64,000 nucleotides of DNA, taken from positions 15,230,254-15,294,253 of the forward strand of contig OX579641.1 in the NCBI GenBank assembly GCA_951230915.1. Reading direction: 5' to 3'. A program made the position numbers and the translations under genes. Each line of letters starts with the position of its first letter. The first letter of the stretch is position 1. Below, in pieces: positions 1 through 15,000 of this stretch. The notes under the pieces are model-generated. The model ran no database searches. It had not been told where the DNA came from and saw only the letters and a program-made list of their open reading frames with translations. This stretch comes from Antitrichia curtipendula. Its lineage: Eukaryota; Streptophyta; Bryopsida; Hypnales; Leucodontaceae.

Positions 1-3000
1 AATGCAGTGCAATATGTGTCGAGTGTTTCCAGAACGGTGAGCATTGGAAGCATGACTATGGTAATTTCACTCCTTCTGTTTTAGAATGTACTTGTATTTT
101 TTTGGCTTTCTGTGCTTCGTTTGGCTTCTGGAGGTATGAATGTACAAGTGAGTTCAATGGCAAAGATGTATTTCATCTAGGTTTCAGAGTAGCTTGTAAG
201 AGCATAATTCGTTTCCGAATTGCTGTTGATGTTCTTTTAGCCCAGCATCAAATGTCGTGATCATGCTCGCTGACTGCGGCTTTCAAGAGTACGACCTTAT
301 TTTAGTGCTGTTGAGATCCAGACTCTGATGGTGGCATGTTTGCAGTGATGTACCACAGTGAATCTGGTGGGTGCTGTGACTGTGGAGATCGCGCTGCATG
401 GAAAGAATCAGGGTATGCTCAAGTAGTACTAATGGACTCTATTAGTAGCCGACGTAGGCTAAAGGAAGTTCTTTGGCCTTGTAGTGGCTCCTTTATTACC
501 GGTACTGTTTGCACTACGCAGTACTTTCGGTAGTTGATAGCTCTTTAACCTGCTGGGTACTGCAGGCAAGCCTCATTTCATTCTTTAGCAATGTGTAGAT
601 CGCGGGACAATATTTGGAAAATGAAATAGCTCCAGGCAGGTGGGAGTTTCATAAACCATAAGTTCTTGCGACTGACAACTCGGTTTTGCAGGTTTTGTTC
701 TATCCATCAACGTCTCCATGTGCAAGAAGCAAGAGTGAAAGACGAGCTTGTGAGGCCAACACATGATGCTGGTACGTGGATTTGTCTGTTAATTCCCCAT
801 GTGGTTGCTGTCATTTGTAGATATAAATTGGATCAAGATATTTCGCAGATGGCGTGGTTGGGTTGGGTCTTTGGTTCTTATGGTCTATTGTGTTAGGCTT
901 AAAAATTATGAACAATGAATGGGCTGGGTGGTTGTTAGCAAGACGTGCTGCCTTCAGGATGTGAAGGTGGTACACAGTGATTTGATGTCTACCAATTTGT
1001 AATTGCCAAGTTGATCAATTTTCTGGCATGTTCAACGCTGAGATAAAGAGGTTAAAAGATGATTTCTGAAGTTTGACAACCTGTTTCAAATACGGGGTTA
1101 TATCCCTGTCTAAGTGTTAACGATCGTTGCGTAGTAGGATCTAAAGCAGCCGACTTTTCATCTCTGGGAATCACTAGTCGGGGCATTCTAACAAAAAAAT
1201 ATCCGTATTTGTTAATTATTGAGAGGCTTTTGAAGGCATTGGAAATTGATAAGGTCCAGTGTCAGGTATTGACTTTATGGAATGCCTCGTGGTTCTCTGA
1301 CCTCTCACTGTTTCTTATTGGATTTTGAAACTTTCTACAGTGCGACATGTGCTGAAAGAGCTGCTGGCGTGGGTTAAGCAGCTTCATGATAAGTTGAGTA
1401 ATTCATGTGAGCAAGGTACTGAAGCGGATATGACAATGGCCATGATATATTTGAATTGGTCACTGCAGGTCAGCACATTCTGCTTTGCATCCACTCACTT
1501 TCATATTGGAAAGATGTTCTCTATATCTACGTTCAAAATTAACCCTCAAACGTCACAACCAGCCTTTTGGGCTGGTATTCCAATGTACTTTCAAGACCTG
1601 TGGACTTTTAAGGTTTATTAGGTCATCTACGTCTTCCAGTTGACATTAGACACTCTCAAGTGAGAAGGATACTTGGGTCTTTTTGGTGGTGTTAAGAGGT
1701 GTTCGATGAGAAACATATCAAGAGGATATACTTTCACATGCAGATTATATGCTGCTGCATCAATTGATAAAATTGAATTAAAATAACACTCTGCTGTCAC
1801 TGGTGAGGAGTACCGTTATTCATGAACGGGCGTGTTGTGAAATCATATTCCCTGTTTCACTTGTCTTGTTACTTGAATTGGTTATGTTTGCAAACAATTT
1901 GCTCTTGTTGCTCCGCAGATCTGTGCTGTAGATGCGCTTCGAAGCATAGTTTGCAAGGACATGATAGAGTACGAAATTATAAATCAGGTATGTAATCAAG
2001 ATATCCACGAGTTTGTAAATTCAGTGTCTAGTTTTTTTTTTGAACGACGTCTCTTTGTGTCCTTATGATGTATCCTTAAGTCTGCATGTTGACTTTGTTT
2101 GCAGATTGGTAGTTTAACGTCGCCGCTGGACATCTTGCTGGACTGCTTGGGCTGGATGCCAGAAGATATCATTGTAGCGGTATTGTCTTATATATCTCCT
2201 TGCATATTTGCACACCAGATTGAGTTGTGAACAGCGAAGCATAACAGAGGTGTATAGATTTATAATTCCGTGCATATGGCATATGGCATATGGCATAGAT
2301 TCTCTGTAGTAAATACAAAGCGGGCTGCAATTAGCTGACAACCTTTTGGTGCATCTGAGAATTCCTTTTTGCATTTTGTTTAACAAAGTTCTGTGATCAC
2401 TATGTGTTTAGATTTATTAATTGGAGAATCAGCTGCTATATGTTAGAAGAAATATTGCAGGTTGTAAGTCTGGTGGGAGCACAAATACTAGAGATGTTCG
2501 CTGTTTGACCATTTAGCTGTTTGTTTGCTTGCGTGCAGGAGACTACTTTGTTTTTACAACTGTTGTATAAGAACGAATTTAAGATCCAATTTTTAAATAT
2601 TTTGAAAGAGAAGTACGAGGATATGATCATCCGTGCTGTCAATAATGAAGCATATATGAGGAATTACAAGTATCTCGACACAAACTTAGACAGAGGTATG
2701 CATTTCCATTTCTCTGGACCGTGCTGGGCTCACAGGTATCGGTTTCTTGGCTATGCTAAGGTTGTTTATGACTATCATTGTGGGTTGTTTATACTCTTTT
2801 GTATGACTTTTTTTGTTGCTGTTGCTGCACTAAATTCAGCCATTATGATGATAGTTAAGTGATCTAGAATCTGGTTTATGATGTCTATATAAGAAGTTTC
2901 TGTTTTCCGCCAACTACTGATGTGGTATGTGTAACTTAGAAATGGATAAGTAGATAGGAAGTATTCAGAGAGATTTAATATGTGGTGTGTTTGCTTGAGA

Positions 3001-6000
3001 TAAATTTACAAAATAGCTGAATTACTGATGTTTGTCAAGGTACAAATTGGTGAGAGTTCCCTTATTAATGAGTTAACAATGTTTCCAACTTGCCAGAGGT
3101 CATCAGTAGTAAAGAAATTTCGAAACGACACGCTGTTGTTCCCTATAATTTTTTGATTTCACCTCCCCTATGCTTTTGAGAATAGTTGGCATGATGTAGG
3201 TTAATTATACGAGGCACTCTTCCTTTTAGGTTGAGCTCACTCATTAAAGTTGGGACGTGCGTCGAGTTGGCGTTGTTGGTTCCTGTTGTTGGTTCTCGAC
3301 AATTCTTATCGTGTTTCTGGGAAGTATTGACTTGGGCAACTTGATTTTTTTTTCCAGTAATGGTGCAATTATTTAATGATCCGGAGATGACGACTCACCT
3401 AGTCCATGACAACAACTTACTTGAGTTATTTATCGGAGTCTTCCACAGAGTTATCTCTTGTTCTGCCAAAAAGTAATTCTCCCTCCAACCGTTTGATTGT
3501 TACTTCCATTCTAATCATACTTCACTGGGTGCAAGAAACATAAGTTGTCCAGAAAGCACGACTCTCTAACAAGTTCCAGGAAATAACCGTGTGCGTATGA
3601 GGGGATCACTCTTACTGTGTGGCCGATGTATAGAGAAATGGGTTTGAACTTGGCAGATACTTGATCCGCTTCCCATACTTGTGTATTCATCCTCTGGAAC
3701 TTACATTTTCTGTCCAAGTCTAAGGTGTACGGATACAGCTTTTTTTTCTTTTTTTTCTTATCAAATTTGTTCTAAACAATATCTAATCCTGTTTTCTGTT
3801 CGAATTTTTGCAAAATTACTCAGTGTGCCACCAGCTGTCGATGTTGAGAAAGATGCTATCAAGTGCAAGGTACGCATTAGTACCCTCTCAAGACGGTTAT
3901 ATTTTTGAATTATTGGGATTTGCACTTTGGTTAGGTGAAGATTTCTTGATTGTTGAATAGCAATCAATTTGCGGTTGGTTGTGTTCATTGTGGGAAGCTT
4001 TGGTGATCCTCGCTGCGGGAAACGTAGATTGTCTCTGGTGTGATGGAATTCTTATTACAGAATAACAGTTAATTGGACTGTTATATCTGAGGCTGGTCCT
4101 TGGGATGTTTGTGAAAATGGAATGTTCAGTTCAGTGTGTTATTATTTTCATTTTTCATTGCGCATGCTGGAGAATCTGATTTTCCCTCTCTCTTGCGAGA
4201 ACTCGACCAGGTTTACCTCCGGCCTCAAGGTGATTTACGACTGATAGTTTCACATGAAGATATTGCTGTTTATATGCTTTCAGAGCAAGCGCATCTTTTC
4301 CCCAAAATCCTCGACGTGCTAGTCATGTTACAGGTTTGTGAAAGAACTGGTGGAGTGTGAATTGCTGGTCGCTTAAGTATGCTACGCCCTCTTCAGATCT
4401 ATGTCTAAATATAAGTTAGTTTATGGAGTTCCAGTCCAAGCCCATCCCTTTTGATGGCATTTGAGGAGTTTCCCTTGTCTAATTAGTTCAATTTTTTGTT
4501 GAAATTCAGTATTGGAGATTTTTTCAATTATCTTGCTGAGTTTTGGGAATGACGTTGTGTTTTGTCTGTACAGTGGATAAATCCATATTCTCGTGAAAAC
4601 GACGACATTGAATTTGCGAATTGGTGGACTCTTGCTATCCAACTGGAGGTCAGCAGTTTTTAGAATATCTTCCTATATTTTCTTCTGAATGAGCTTAGCT
4701 ATTCTCTTGCAATTTATGCCGGTGTGTGAAGGTCGTGCTCAATTTTAATTTTATCTACCTGGTTTTCAAGAGTGTTCCCTTTCGTTCATTTGATCGTATG
4801 GTGGGTACTAGACCTTTCATATATTTTGTTGTTCTGGTTTCGATGCATGGTTCCTGCCTCTGTCAGTGTTGGCGAAAGATCTTGCGAAATGGTGATCAAT
4901 GGCTCCTATATTATTCTCTTAGCCTCCTTTTTGACTGTTGTGACTATTTATGCTTATACCACATGTTTATTTGCTAATTTGAGAATATTTTGGTTTGTAG
5001 ATGAACAGTATGGCGATAGTTTTTCAGTTGATCTCACGCTGCTATCAAGATCCCAAAGTTGGGAAAAAGACCCTAGTTACGGCTGCTACATGCACACTGA
5101 AGGCCTTGAGGGAATACCTGGAGCAGGTATAGCTATTGTAAAGATACTTCGATACGTAGTTTCATCTCATCGTAATGTCTTCGATATCACGGTTTGGACC
5201 AATACAGATATGCTTTATGGTTGTCAACCGTCTTCATGTGCATGCACATAGAGTGTTTACCTGTGATTAGCACAGTAACGTCGTGACAAGACTGCAATAA
5301 GTTTGCTTTTATATCTGTGGTGTTGCGTTCGGTTTTTGAAGTCATTTTGATTGACTTTTGAGCGTGATACTAAGCTGGCGTTTTAAGATGTTTTACAGGC
5401 TAAGCTCATAGCTGAACAGGATTCTGTTTCACTTCATATACCGCTCCATAGGGCACTAAGTGCAATTCTGCAGAAGCTTGTGCTCTTACCTTGGGATAAG
5501 CACGAGAGGGGCTTTCTGTCTGCGCTCTTACCTCAGGATAATCACGATATAGCCAGATTTACAGAGGATGAGGTACTGGGCTGTGCTATTGCTGTGTCTA
5601 GTTTCATTAATTAGCTGCTAGTACAAGTCTCAACATCATTCCTTATGCATCTAACCTAATCCTTTAAGCTCAATGCACTTGGAGAGACCTTAAGTTAATT
5701 ACAACTTTACGTTTTGCCATTTATAACGTCACCTTCAGGACTTTCTGATCCACATTGAATGCTGTATGCAAACACGTATTTGTTGTATTTGATGGAATTC
5801 TTACTTTGACACACTCTCGGAGTATTCTTCTCTTCGCTCGTCCGCTCAGTTTGTACATGAGATGTTGCAACTAGTATTTAAGGTCTCCTGCTGTCCCCCC
5901 CCTGTATGTCAAGCTTACAGGCTGCTGAGTCATTGTAACATTGATGATAAGTCTACTTGCTATTTTGTAGGTGCTGCGGCTCATGGAACATCCGCTGCGC

Positions 6001-9000
6001 ATTTTGGTCTGGATGGCACAGGTTTGGTGTCTATATACTGGCTTTCTCTTTTTTTTTCTTTTTCCTTCAGAAGATTGACGATATGGGTGGATCATTTCAT
6101 TCTCTTTATACATCTTTCTGTGCTGGGGAGGATCTCTTTTTATTCCTATTTGCTGTGTCCAATTTTCACAATGTTGTCTGTACACCTTGTTTTGTTTATT
6201 TAGACTCAGATTCAGAAGTTGAAGGTATATGTGCCGGTCATTGGTCATTGACAGCTTTATTCTCTGGAAGTTGTCGATTTTGGTAATAAAGTTTATTTAT
6301 TGACTGATGTTGGTCATACTGACTGTTGTGCAATCTTTATTGAACTTTTTTGTGTCGACCTAGATTCGTGCGCAAATGTGGCGAAGGACTTCAGAAGAAT
6401 TCAGTCGACTAGAACTTATTTATAGAGGAAGCTTCTGGCATGATCAGTAAGAGAGCATTTACTTTTAACCTTGTGGATTTTTGGCGCAAGTTCGATTCAT
6501 CTTCTTACTAAGACTGGTGATGAGAAGCCTATTTTAAGTATCTGATATTTTTGAGTACCAACCTATTCATTGCTAGTTGGAGTTGTTGTGATTGCCTTGG
6601 TCGTTTTGTGGAATGTTAACTAGTAATAGAGACTTCGTGATATCACCTCCTTCATGTAGTCTAATGTAAGCAAATGGTTGCATTCTTCAGGTCAATGGAC
6701 ATGGATATATTACTTCTACAGTTCTGCACTGTCGCTTTTGAAAATCTGCAAGAGACAATCTTCATAAAGATAGCGGAGCAATTCGATGTACTCAATGAAA
6801 TTTCTCTCTGTTGATTTGTTTTTGATTGACTGTGTTTTAAGGATGGTCATATTCTGAGTTGTCGTTGAGTATAGCAATAGCAATGCAAGGCATGCTGATG
6901 GGTTGCTGATATTTTAGCTCCTGCTAGTTGTCTGCAAAAATTCATATTTACCTATTTCTTGTCTTATCTGTTCGTCGGTGTTGTCAATTTCAGTCGTATC
7001 TTACCGAAATTTTCTTGTTTACTAGTGGTTTAGGACTTAGAGTCCCTTCTTTTATTTCCAAGGGTGATCAGATCTATAATTTGTTTTAATGGTAATGTTG
7101 TATATGACTTGATATGACAGTTTAAGGAAATGGCAACATCACGCTTGACTCCAAAAGTTGGGCGTCCGAAGCATCAGATTGCCCTCTTACAGGATTTCAT
7201 GCGATTAATTTTGCTGGTACGTTTATTCTGGAGTTTCTTTTAATTTTATTGGTTGAACTAGTTATATCTTGGTTCTACGTTTGTTGAATATGTGGAGGTC
7301 CTAATTCTTTAATTGGAAAAACTCGTTTCCTGAGTTGTTGGTCAGAGACTTGTAGATGTGGCAGGCAATTATAACTTGTCCTACTTCTTAATTAGAGATC
7401 TAGGCTTGTCGGCATGAATTTTATTCTAGAAATTTTGCAGGATTTTGCAGTTTGGTCATAGTGGATGAAACAGAACTATTTTGTTGAACTCTGGGAATAT
7501 TTGACTTTTTTTAAGAAACCCATCAATTTATTCTCTCTTTTCACGGATCTTTTGATGCCACATTTCTTGTTGTGAATATATCAAGCCTTACTCTTATATG
7601 TTGTCTCGGCTTGTAGATTGTGCGTGAGCGCCGCAATCTGGGTAAGACGGAATTAGATGAAGCTCAAGAGAAGTGCTTGCAGTATGATGTCATCCAATGG
7701 CTTTGTGTTCGTGACCAGACTTACTCTCAGGTGGGACTTTCCGGTCTTGCATTTATTTTTTTGGAATTGATGTCATTTTTTCTGCAACATGTGGATAGGT
7801 TCAAAGTTTTAACATGGTTTATTGGCCACGTGATTTGCTACTGAAATTAATGACTAATTTGAATGCATATGTCTGTATTCAGCTTTGTCGGGCCTTGAGC
7901 GCTGTCCCCATGGAGCATGAGAGACTGAATATCATGTTGGACAAAGTAGCGATCTACCACCAACCTAAGGTTTGTTTCTTTATTATCAGATTTGTTGATA
8001 TATTAGATGGCAGTTGGTATGCAGTAAATGTGCATTACGAATGCATGCCAGTGATTGTGTATGTTCATGGTGTTTGGCTTTTCGGGTCTTTGTTCGCTTG
8101 GTTACTTTGAAGAGTTACACATGAAGGTGCTAGGGAATTTTGCAATTCTTACTGAAGCACTGCGGTTACAGGTTGCTGATCGAGGGTACTATCAGCTGAA
8201 ACCAGAATACTGGAAAGAGTTTGATCCTTTGTTTGCTCATTACTATCTCAACGAGTTGGAGGATGCGGAGGTGGGTGTTCAATTTGCCGATGGTGGTTGT
8301 CATTGGTTTAGTAGAGTAATCATGAAAGAATTGTCTGACTTGTCTACTTCGTTTCTCATGTTGATCTTCATTCTGAAATCACTCACGAACATTACATGTG
8401 CCTTTGATTTGCTCATAATGCCTCGTCACAGTGCTTGAGTATCAGTGGAGCTCTATTGACTAGGAATTGACTAACTGTTGGTGAGTTTTGATATGTTTCA
8501 GGATCGAGCTGTGAAAGTTGGTAAGCTTGACCATTACTGGCGGATTACGGCACCTCCAGCTGCCGGAGCACCTTATGATCGTCTCTCTAGTCTCCTTCAC
8601 ACTAAGGTATCACCTTATGATCGTCTTTCTAATCAATATTCTTAAAATTCTATGTTGGAAGTGCCTCGCTGCCGGATTAATCGATTATGTGATGTTCCAT
8701 CATGTTCCAGTCATGTTATTACGGAACATCCTTGTTGACGAATCACTAATTGTGGATTCCTTTTCCAGGCTTGTCACATGTTTCTGCTAAATGTGTTGGA
8801 CGAGGTGAGACATCTTGTCGAAGAAAGCATAACAGCAACAGCTGGGGAAGCTCTCGGTGTAACTGCTTTGCAAATGATGGCAGTTCTAGTGTCTGATTCT
8901 CGAAATAATATCAGGTTAGTGATGGGCATTTTATCTTACCCTTATGCTTCAATCATATTTTTCTTGTATTTTAATATTATTTACTTTACCGAGGTTGCCA

Positions 9001-12000
9001 CAATTTTTTTACGAAACAACTCTCTGCAGTCCCTTTGGAATTCATGTAAGTGGACATACTAGCATGGAATTTTGATGTAAATAAAAATGTGGCTCTGGTC
9101 GCAGAAATGTGGCTTCAGAAATCAAATTGCCAGTAGGACCACAGGACGAGTTTCTTACGGAGAATATTGCTGTCAATATTCATGTTCCGATTCGAATGGA
9201 TTCTAGTAATTCGGCACGGAATCCTGTTAACATTTATGAGATGCTGCTGGGTTTTCAACATGCTAATGATTGCACACGTACGTTATCTCAAGTCAGAAAG
9301 TTGTTAATTTTGCTGTTTATATCGGGTCTATATATATACTTCCTGCAAGCCTAATTTCTTCAATTGCTAAGTTGAGTTTGGGGAAGATGAATTTCTGCAT
9401 TCTATTTCCCTGATCAGAACTTTTGTGCATGTGACAGGCTTGGTGGACTCTGTTAATCATGTTCTCGAGCTCCTCTGTCTTTCCACCAATGAGAAGAGTC
9501 GTGCTTCTGAGGTGCTTAGCTTAATTAACCTCATTGTTTTGATACGATTCCATACACTATTATCTTCAGCTGAACCGTTTTCAACATGGGTGCACACCCA
9601 GTGAATTTCCTCATCTGTATTGTTGCATGTACATATTCTACTAACTTTGAACTTGGAGTTGACATTCTGGTGCGTATGTTATCTCTTTTCCAGGTTGACT
9701 CCCAAGGAAACGAAGATTTGCGGCGCAAACTGCTGAAAGAACAGCGACAGAAAGCAATTCTTGAGGAGTTTGCTGCCAAGTGAGTAGTCAGTCTGTTAAG
9801 GAGGCACTTAGTATTTGGTATTTGAAACGGAATGTAATGTGTTTGAGTTCAAATTTGTTTCGTTAGTTATGAAAGTGGGCCAGATTTGCAAGAAAATACA
9901 CTGACAGCATCAAAATAGCATCGCAGAACGAAGCCTTACTGCATATTTTTCAAAGTAGTGACCTTGAAGTTAGCCAAGACTTAAATAGGGATTTAACTTC
10001 CTACATTTTGGTTGTATTTTTGTTTGGATGTATGACTTCTCTTGTGACCATCAAACTCATAGTGTTTGTTTGGTTAGTTTCTGTTCGCGAAGGTGCCTTC
10101 CATTCGGCTAACGTGGTTGTTATGACGGATTTGTTGTATATAGGCGAAACGCATTTATGGAACACGTGGATGTCAGTGATGATGATGATGATCATTGTGA
10201 AGAGGGCTGTGAAGAAGGATCTCAGATGGAAGCGTCCGAAATTGGTCGCGAAAGCCTTTCTTACATAAGTAGTAACGATTCTGCCTCTGAGAATTTAATT
10301 GACGCTGTGCTCCCTGTGCCCGAGGCTGACTATGTGGCCATGGAAACTTTTTCCGAGACAAAGGAATGTGTTCTCTGCAAAAGGAAGGTATGTGGTGTTT
10401 ATATTTTCAGCCTTTTATTTCGCACATCAAAATTATTGAGGGATGTTTCTAAACTTTAGTGTTTCATAATAATTTCTTGGGAGAACTTGCTCGTTGCTAC
10501 TGTGCACCTTCACTTGATTACGCATACAGACCCAAACAGTACTTTGACAGGAAATTTTGGATGATGTTTCAGAAAGACGACAAGAATTCTTCAACATGCT
10601 GGATTGCTTTCGTACAGCGCTATAATTTTCCTTTTCAAGTGCTGAAGAGAGGGAAATTAGTAGAAAACATCAGCGATGTGGCCTCTCTTTCTAATTTCGC
10701 CCAGTCTATGGAAGTTGAGACGAATAATGAAGGCCTTTACCAGCTTGTAACTGTAGGAATATCGGGTGATTCCGGATTTGCTAGTCCAATTGATTTTTCT
10801 ACTATGGAGCATGTTCAATGTTGTGGTCACCAGGTATGCATGTCATCTGCTTCCTATGTTTTTTTTATCAGTGTCCAGTATGCCCCTGATATGGATGTTC
10901 TATATAGGGTTGTTGGACCAGTTTGTCACTATGTGATCCTCTACTTCTAGGAATTGTTGCAGGATGGTAAGAGGCAGGTTGAGTTGCACCGAATTTTAAG
11001 TCTACATAGAAGACCTACATTTAATAATATATGCTGTCGAAATTATACTCGGTCTTCTTGCCTTTTTTCTTGCAAGTGGATGGCAATATGCATCTCTTAC
11101 TTGCACTTGATTTGTTACACGTTACACTACTAATTAACTTTGTTTTCTTCTAAAAATAAATCACTTCGTCACATAGGCTTAAATATGATTTCTTGGGCTT
11201 AATTTTTTGCTGGTTAAATCAGTCAACGGATGTGTTTTTTATTACAAAGTTTGTTGACTATAAACACTTGTCTTTCATGTATCAGATGCATTTGGACTGC
11301 TTCGACGGCCATATGAAGAATCTTCAGTTGAATCATCCGGGTGAGTACTAGCGACAACCAATATAATGCGGTTACAAACCTATGAATATAGTACTAGAAA
11401 TTCAGTTTTTAAATTTGTTGGAGGTAATATATCTGTTCTATCCTTTTTAATGAGTAAACCTGAAATTTATGTGGACACCTTGAGTGATGTACTTTTTCGC
11501 ATTATTATTTGCATCTCGTGCTAATTCCTGTTTTCTCGGTCCTTACAAATTGGTCTTCCCGTGAAGTCTGAATTAATTAACCGATCGATTGTTACTGACA
11601 TCTCTCAAACACCGGAGTCAAATGTTTTGTGGTCTGCAAGATGAGCTTCTTAGGATGCATTATATATTTGTCTCTTGCTGAACAATGTTTTGTTGAATTG
11701 ATATCTCAGGAAACGGTGTTGTGGACCCGTTGAAGATGGAATTCCAATGTCCCACCTGCCGGCGTTTAGCAAATGTTCTTCTGCCAGATGTGGAAGCATC
11801 TCTTTCTTCCAGAAAACTTGATATTCGTGAGGATGTCAAGGGTATGGAAGAAACAGGAAGCCGGTTTTGGCAATCAAACAAGAATCTAGAGAGCGCTGTG
11901 GATCTTTTCTGTTGTCAGGTATGTTATCACTTTATCGACGAGACCTTTTACCATATGCACTTCAATTGCCTCTCGACCATTTAAGGCCTTCTCTGCTAAC

Positions 12001-15000
12001 TTCACAGCAATGTGCGCACTTGCAAGGTCAGACTGTAGGGCGGTTGCATTTGTGACTAAATCAGGCGATTTCTTGCGTTCATTATTGGACAATCATAATG
12101 ATACTTGACAGTTGTTTCAATGGGTTGGTGCTGACCTTGTAACACAGGTGTTAAGAGTGCAGAAACAGTCGCCACTGTTGTCACGAGATCCAAATAAGTT
12201 TGAAATATCCCAGGTAAGTCGCGAGGACCCCTTTTATGTCAACAGATTTAGTTCACTCCACCATTTAGACAGACTTTCACAGTAGTGTACTGTCTATGCC
12301 CCTCGGGCATTATTCGTTGACAAGCTTTACGTCCATCGACGACTCCTGCGTTTTTTGTCTTTCAGTACTGGGGACCGAGGGGTAGTGTGTATATTCAGGA
12401 ATTATTAATTTAGATCTTGGTCATCGTATTGCTAAAATAAATAGTTACCAGAAATTTTAGGTACTTTCTTGATCTACCAAACCGATGTCATTACTGAAAG
12501 TCAGGAAATTTTTGGTTTGTATGAAGGCACTTTGGGAGGCACTTGCTTTAAATGTCATGCACTGCGAAGTGGAAACAAGAGATGGCTCTATGAAGAGCGA
12601 ATCGGCGTCATCTTCGTCGGCACCAATTAGGCTCTCGGATGAATGCACTTGGGGTGGAGACTCTGCCCATTGGATAGCACTTCGGGAACTAGGAAGACTA
12701 GCCATGCTTTCTAACACCTTGCCAGGTGCAGGTGAGAATTTCACAAACGTCGTCACTGGGGATCTGACTTGGCTTTCTGATTATTGCTTCTAATTCCATT
12801 GAGTTGATTTCTGTGATGCATGTCATGTTTCCTTTCTTGTGTTGTTTCAAGTGTTTGGGGCATTGATTTCCCTTTATTTGTTTGATATTAGTTTCACTTT
12901 TTTGTTTACTTAAATTTAATCATACCCAGCTTGAGGAGATGAAAAAGATGGCATTAACTCAGACAAGTTTTTGCGTGTTTGCAATTGGAACCTGGTCCGA
13001 AACACGTGACCTAGAGAGAAAATAGGTTCCACTCTGTACTGTTTGTCTTTTCTGAAGCAGAGTGTCGTCTTCCTTTTTTGCCCACCAATTCTGTACCTCA
13101 CACTCTATACTAGTATCTTTGGACACTGACCATGATTCTTTTATTACAGTGCGAATGAAGAAGGGTTTGTTGCAGAGATTCAGAGTCTGCCTTGGATTGA
13201 CTGCACCCGAGTCAGATACAGGCATCGAGTCCTCACTCAATATGGCTGGGATCAGTGAGCTTGAGAAAATTATTGAGGAGATATTTCCTCGAAACAGGCC
13301 TTCTGAAATTCTGGAATTAGCAGAGATGTCGACTGATGATAAACACCGTCTGGATGAACCTGTAAACCTTCAAGACAATTTAGTCTCAAATCCTTTGCCA
13401 TGCCTCGTATCTGTTCAAGATTTTGAAGATGAGCTAGCGGCTAAAAATATAACTTCAGTTCAGAGACCTTTACTTGAGGAGAGCAAAGACAGCTGCTATG
13501 ATGATTCTAAACATGCTGAACCGTATCATGGCATACATCCTGGTGCGCCAAATGCTCAGGTATCTGTTCCTCAGACCTTTCCTCAGCAAAGATTTGAGCT
13601 GACATATGAGGATTCTCCTGAGCGTCAAGTTGAAGAAGAATCCGTACCAAACCCCTATCCTATTCAGATATCATCTCCAGAGCAGAGGTTAGGAAGCTCT
13701 CGGGAAGCCCTGGACAAGCTTCGTGACCGTGAAGAAGAACCCTTACTTAAGCACAATCCTTCTGAGCAACCATCTTCAGCGCTGGGTACGGACAGCTCTC
13801 GGGAAGCCCTGGATAAGCGTCGTAGATGGATTGAAGATATTCTTGCAAATGGTGTTCTCACGGCGGATCCTTTGATGCTTCTTTCGTTGCTCTTAATAGT
13901 GAGTGCCCTTCTTATCGGCTTTGTTGTTTTTCTTGTTTCATTTCTGATATTTCAACTGATATCAGTTTTTAATGATAATACCTTGGATTAAAACCCGGAT
14001 TGATTCACTTGCTTTTGGATGATCTGTTTAAATTGGGATTGAAGTACTTGATCTGATGTTAGTTGACTGATGTTCAATGGTTTGCTATTCAGATCTATCC
14101 AGGTCAACCTGATCGGCCTTCTTTGCACTCTATGGTGAAGTTCGCATACACTGCAGCTGTTTTGCAGACACAAGAAGCAGTCTCCGGGCTGGATGTTCAA
14201 GATCCAATGGTGGAGACCCTTGTGCAAAGGGCCTGTCTTCCGTTTCTGCGAAGAGCTGCGATGCTGGTAAATCTTTCTGCCCTTGCCTTCAACGAATACT
14301 CCTGTTCAGGATGCAGAACTTGGTCATGCAGTTTGTTAATGGAGGCAGCTGTTTCCCTCAAATTTGAAAATTTGAAATGATGTGTGGAATCTGCTTGTAA
14401 AATTGTTTTCTCTAGCCATGCACGCTCTTTTCCATCCGGTCTTGTGTGAACTCTCGCAATGTTATGAATATTAATTGTGAGTTTCAAGAGAAATTGGTCA
14501 GCTACTTACTGGATTTTTTAAGTGCTCAGGTACAAATAATCACTCGAGAGGGCTTCAGGGGACAGCATGGACTATCAGGTATAGGATGTGGTTTCCGAAA
14601 TTCGCTTCTAAATGGTAGTTGCATGATGTGATCTTATGTCTACAGGGTTCTTCAATATCATGAGTATTTTACCAGTTTCATTTTTGGAGACCTTAGACAC
14701 CGAGTTTTTCATATTTTTCAGGGACAAAAGTGATGGATTTTAACAGCTTACAGCTGGCATTGCAACTTCCAGACTGCGCTCAAATATTGCGCCCTGAAGT
14801 TTATGGTAACTTTCATGTGATACCTCAAATGTTTGCACTTGGTGTTACCTAAAGGAACTGAATTTGTAACTCATATCCAAGCATCCCATGATGTGGTTTC
14901 AAGATATTAATATTATCGCATTTGACGTTCAAGAATTCATATTTCACGAGAAGCTGATTTTGATGAAGTTTTCTTTGCACATATTTTGATATTAAGATAT

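Noticed and set aside
1416..1468. Donor at 1417 for the fourth PRT6 exon
   Set aside because: It would put the next exon (1919) in a less natural frame; the donor at 1469 keeps phase 0 and gives ICAVDALRSIVCKD. Still the least secure join, with 12527.
13891..13991. Membrane-spanning tail following the large PRT6 exon
   Set aside because: The hydrophobic run comes from reading into a T-rich intron after the donor at 13899. The next exon (14093) restores the UBR-family sequence in phase.
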